From Hymenopellis radicata (taxonomy: Eukaryota > Basidiomycota > Agaricomycetes > Agaricales > Physalacriaceae), in assembly GCA_015501595.1 (NCBI GenBank), contig JADNRX010000111.1:62001-126000 (forward strand): DNA of 64,000 nt, given 5' to 3'. Below are positions 60,681-64,000 of the stretch, one piece after another. The first letter of the stretch is position 1. The number at the start of each line of letters is the position of its first letter. A program made the position numbers and the translations under genes. Under the pieces are notes generated by a model. That model saw nothing but the letters and a program-made list of their open reading frames with translations. It had not been told where the DNA came from and made no database searches.

Positions 60681-61869
60681 TATTTAAATGAGAGATGGCT
60701 CATGATGATTTGTACGGGAGTCTGTCGAATGTGTACGTCGACCGTGGCCATTTCCTATCGTTAGGTTGGATCTTTAGAAAAGAGTAAGGTCCTTGGGAAT
60801 ATATTTTACCCTAAGACGCAGTAGTCAGTAAACGCTCGAAGGAAGGAAGCAGCAAGTAAGTCGTACCTCTTAAGGCCCATTCATCATTCGAACCAAAAAT
60901 GTGAAGCAGGGGTTCGCAGGACCATTAAAGCCGGCAATAAAGAGGTCGAATCCGAAGACCAAGTATAGGTATCGCGACCAACGATCTTCCCTGTGAGACA
61001 ATCTTTTTTCGACACAGGTCCCCGAGCGCTCAAAGCAAGAGTGACTCCGGAAACGGCCATGAATGCGTCCTTCTTGGTTTGAACGGACAAGTGCCAAGAA
61101 TGCTCTCACTTTTCAGTGCGCGACTTCTTCAAAAGACATCCTATCAGAACGCCTTGCTGTACTCTGCACTTGCCCCGATTACTGGTCTATGTAGTAGCAA
61201 ATTCGTGTACATCGTGTCCAATTTTCGCGTGTATGATGTATGATTCGCCGGCGCATACGTTGGATCCGACCAATGATACTCCTACGTTCATCTGCACGTA
61301 CACCTCTCTCGCGATCTTCAGTGTCAATGCTAGATGATGTCGACCATAAATGGGAGGCTCAGTGTTTCTGCCTGACGACTTGTTGATTTGGCTCTCAGCA
61401 ACAGCCTGAACCCTTGTGGATGCGACAATCGGGTACACAGGCCTTTTAATGTCGAGCATGATGACGGTAAATTCGCCTAGCTGGAGTGTCATGGAGGACG
61501 ACAAGTGGCAGAGCGACTTTGAACAACTGATCAAGCTTTGAATGCCACTTCGTCAATATCGAACCTTCAAATGTAGTGTTATCTTTCAGGAAACTTTGCT
61601 CTGGATATTAGTCTCTCGAAGTCAAAGGGTACTTACTTACCCCCACACCTTGAAAATTCAAAAGCACTCGCCTGAGTACCGTAACATCATCAATTACTCG
61701 CAAACATCATCCTCATTACTAGCTCTGCTTCCTGCCGTCAGAACGCGTAGTCAAAATCAATGCAGTCTCCACAGTCACTAGACCAGCGCCGTCGCATGAC
61801 TGGGTAGGTACCCCTTCAGTTCTTCTGATAAAGAGGCGAGTTCAATGACACGTCTTCCTCATCACGATC
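60681..61869. other. Upstream region of O-methyltransferase copy B
   Basis: From about 61365 it belongs to the segmental duplication. A minus-strand frame at 60884-61090 (starting MSVQTKKDAFMAVSGVTLAL) looks mildly protein-like but has no recognised family. Nothing else was identified. Confidence 0.45.
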
Positions 61870-63652
61870 ATGGCCCCCACCGCTCTGGACGCGCTCATTG
61901 ACATCCTTTCATCTCAGGTGAAGACGTTCCAAACAGCGTACACGGACTCAGGACAGCCAGTTCCTTCCATCGACGAGCCGTGGCGTCCTAGTACTCTGGA
62001 CGCCAACCCAGCACTTATACAGACGAGGAAGCTGATTGTTGCAGCAGCGTATCAGCTTATATCTACTGTACGGTCGCCCATCGAGGTCATGCAGGAAGGC
62101 GCGTTCGCAGCGTTCACTTCTGTTGCTTTGGCATATGTCGAAGAGAATAACATTGTCGACATATTGATCGAGGCCGGACCACATGTATGGACGGTTACAG
62201 TACGCGTGTCTACTATCGCGTTTTGATGGTTTCGTAGGGCCTTCACCTTAATGATATCGCTGCTATTAGCGGAACGGACGCATCAACGTTAGGTGAGATA
62301 CTTGTCTTTGCCGGCTGGTCTCGTTTCTAATGATTGCTCAGGACGCTTCCTGCGTTACTTGGCGACACGACACATCTTCAAAGAACTTTCGCCCAACGTG
62401 TTTACCAACAACCGCGTGTCGTCTCTGCTTTTCAAGATGAAGAGCGTCAAGGAGATTCAAGCCAAGTGCGTTACTTAGCATGCCATCTCCATGACCGTAT
62501 CTAACCACTTACAGTCCTATCGACGGATGCGAAAAATCCCCCATGGCTGCTTTGGTCTCATACGGGTACGCTCCCATTCAACTATTTGGTGCATCATGAG
62601 ATCTGATCTCCTCGTCAGCGGCACCGAAATTCTGAAGATGGCTCCGTACATCGTGCCGTATCTCAAGGACCCGAGCAAGGCAGCCACACCTTTCAACTTG
62701 GCGTACGACACGACGGACACGATCTGGGAATTTGCAGGTCGGCCTGGGAATGAAGCCAGCGCGAAACGCCAGGCTGTCCTGATGGCGGGTGGGAACAAGC
62801 AGTTCTCGCCCGATACTTTCGTCAATGGTACTAGTAGATTTTGATATTACTCAACCTATTCTGGAGCTAACAGTGACTAGGCATTGATGGCAAGAGTCTG
62901 CAGCCAGGCGACGTCGTGGTCGATGTCGGCGGTGGCAGTGGATCTGCTACTGCCATTCTGTACAACGCATTCCCCAAGTTTCAATACGTCGTTCAAGACT
63001 TGAGTCAACAAATCACAGAAGCTGAGAAGGTGAGACCCTTCCGCCTACGTCTCAACAGGCTCACGCCCTATGGTAGTACTGGGACTCCAATTCGCCCGAC
63101 GCGGTCAAGAACGGAACCGTCAAACTCCAAGGTTCACTACCCTCTCTCAATCCCAACAGTCCGGCGCTGACAGTCAAATAGTGCACAACTTCTTCACCCC
63201 ACAACCCGTCAAGGGTGCCGCAGTCTACTTCCTCCGCAATATTCTACACGACTGGTCCGACTCGAAATGCAAGGACATCCTTAACAATCTCCGCGTCGCT
63301 GCCAGTCCCTCCTCCAAGGTCGTTGTATTCGAGTCATGGCGACGTACACCTGCGCGGATGCCTCGAATCCCGTTGAGGCGCCCTACCCACTCCTAGGTAA
63401 CCTCGGTGTCGCTGGTGGAGGCTTTATAACGAGTATGGATATTGGTGTAAGTGACGTAGCTTTTATCGGGGCATTGATTTTGATTAATGTTGTTATCGTA
63501 GTTGTTGGCGTCGCAAGGTGGGAAGGAAAGAACGAAGGACGAGTTTGAGGCTTTGGGGAAGGAGTGTGGGTGGAAGCTTGAGACTGTCATTCCGGGGCAG
63601 ATGTATACTTTTGTTTTCTCTCCGGCTTAAAAATGTGAGGCTATAATGTGGC
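61365..63652 (+). repeat. Direct segmental duplication, right copy
   Basis: Matches 32884-35262 in the same orientation. It lacks the 89-90 bp foldback element and keeps a single ACCCCCACA at about 61638-61646, so it represents the pre-insertion state. The copies lie about 28.5 kb apart and bracket mad1, the ML gene and the right-hand half of the cluster. Confidence 0.85.
61870..63630 (+). CDS. O-methyltransferase, copy B
   Basis: A class II SAM-dependent O-methyltransferase, close duplicate of copy A. Exons: MAPTALDALIDILSSQVKTF to DILIEAGPH; GLHLNDIAAISGTDASTLGR; SSLLFKMKSVKEIQA; GTEILKMAPYIVPYLKDP to QFSPDTFVNG; GIDGKSLQPGDVVVDVGGGS (SAM motif) to QQITEAEK; VHNFFTPQPVKGAAVYF with catalytic His in ILHDWSDSKC; and LETVIPGQMYTFVFSPA to the stop at 63630. 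One break: at about 63333 GAGTCATGG is one base shorter than copy A's GAGCTCCTGG, shifting frame inside VVVFELLATYTC. Otherwise all positions broken in copy A are intact here. The likely substrate is a phenolic intermediate of the cluster. Confidence 0.8.
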
Positions 63653-64000
63653 TGCGGATTCAATCTGCGTCCAGGATTGAAGGTTCTTGAAAGACCCTTT
63701 ATTGGGTGCTGATGGGGAGCGAGGGTGAAAGAGGACAAATGCGGAATGCCAATGTAACAAATTCAACTTCAGCTAGCCGACAGTGGTGAGTACGATGGTT
63801 TACATCACAGTCTCATTCCTGTAAAAGAGCAGACTTGGCCGAATGAAGATAAGGTCTGAAGTCGTGAGCTAAAGAGGTCGGGCCGAGGGAAGCACAGACT
63901 CGGTAGAGTAGGAAAGCCGCGACGCGCTGGAGGACGAAAGGCATGGCTGAATGGCAGGCAGAAGAGCGAATTACATAGAGCGTGCCCTGTTGTTACTTCT
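63653..64000. other. Downstream flank, no gene
   Basis: Unique sequence after the duplication boundary to the window edge. Nothing recognisable. Confidence 0.5.

Noticed and set aside
1..64000. tRNA or rRNA genes
   Set aside because: No convincing T-loop/anticodon arrangement or rRNA-like block was seen by eye. A covariance-model search would be decisive.

Overview
The window looks like nuclear DNA of a mushroom-forming basidiomycete (Agaricomycetes). Nearly every gene is split by many 45-65 bp GT-AG introns. Several proteins belong to families known mainly from basidiomycetes (DUF6534 seven-helix proteins, DUF6699 proteins, a non-reducing PKS of the orsellinate type with two ACPs). I see no bacterial features, rRNA, tRNA or CRISPR.

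Layout. 0-7.5 kb: a two-finger C2H2 protein, relics of a FAD monooxygenase and an MFS transporter, and a DUF6699 gene. 7.6-12.9 kb: an unrecognised polytopic membrane protein, a degenerate hypothetical gene, and UbiA prenyltransferase A. 13.7-20.2 kb: a non-reducing PKS (SAT-KS-MAT-PT-ACP-ACP-TE). 20.5-21.3 kb: a second DUF6699 gene. 23.7-25.0 kb: a geranylgeranyl diphosphate synthase. 25.6-31.1 kb: a full-size PDR/ABCG transporter. 33.5-35.2 kb: O-methyltransferase copy A (decayed). 36.4-38.6 kb: the housekeeping spindle-checkpoint gene mad1. 39.4-40.2 kb: a secreted ML-domain lipid-binding protein. 40.2-43.6 kb: a repeat-rich gene desert. 43.6-51.3 kb: two DUF6534 proteins around P450 A. 52.1-53.9 kb: O-methyltransferase C. 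54.3-55.7 kb: UbiA prenyltransferase B. 56.2-60.7 kb: divergent P450s B and C. 61.9-63.6 kb: O-methyltransferase copy B.

Taken together the genes suggest an aromatic meroterpenoid pathway. The PKS would make an orsellinate-type acid, the prenyl synthase a long prenyl diphosphate, a UbiA enzyme would join them in a membrane, P450s and O-methyltransferases would decorate the product, and the ABCG pump would export it. The product itself is inferred. mad1 and the ML gene lie between the two halves, so this may be one split cluster or two related ones.

An important caveat is that many genes, including mad1, carry one-base (rarely two-base) indels, often in short homopolymers, while their reading frames are otherwise well conserved. 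This pattern fits base-calling error at least as well as gene decay, so most such genes are annotated as CDS with the breaks listed. Clear relics are the FAD monooxygenase piece, the MFS piece, O-methyltransferase copy A, one hypothetical gene and a membrane-protein exon fragment.

The region also shows recent rearrangement. There is a 2.3-2.4 kb direct duplication carrying the O-methyltransferase, with an 89-90 bp foldback element inserted in one copy only. An inverted duplication of about 0.4 kb flanks the PKS-ABC core, and a 55-nt poly(T) tract sits between short direct repeats.
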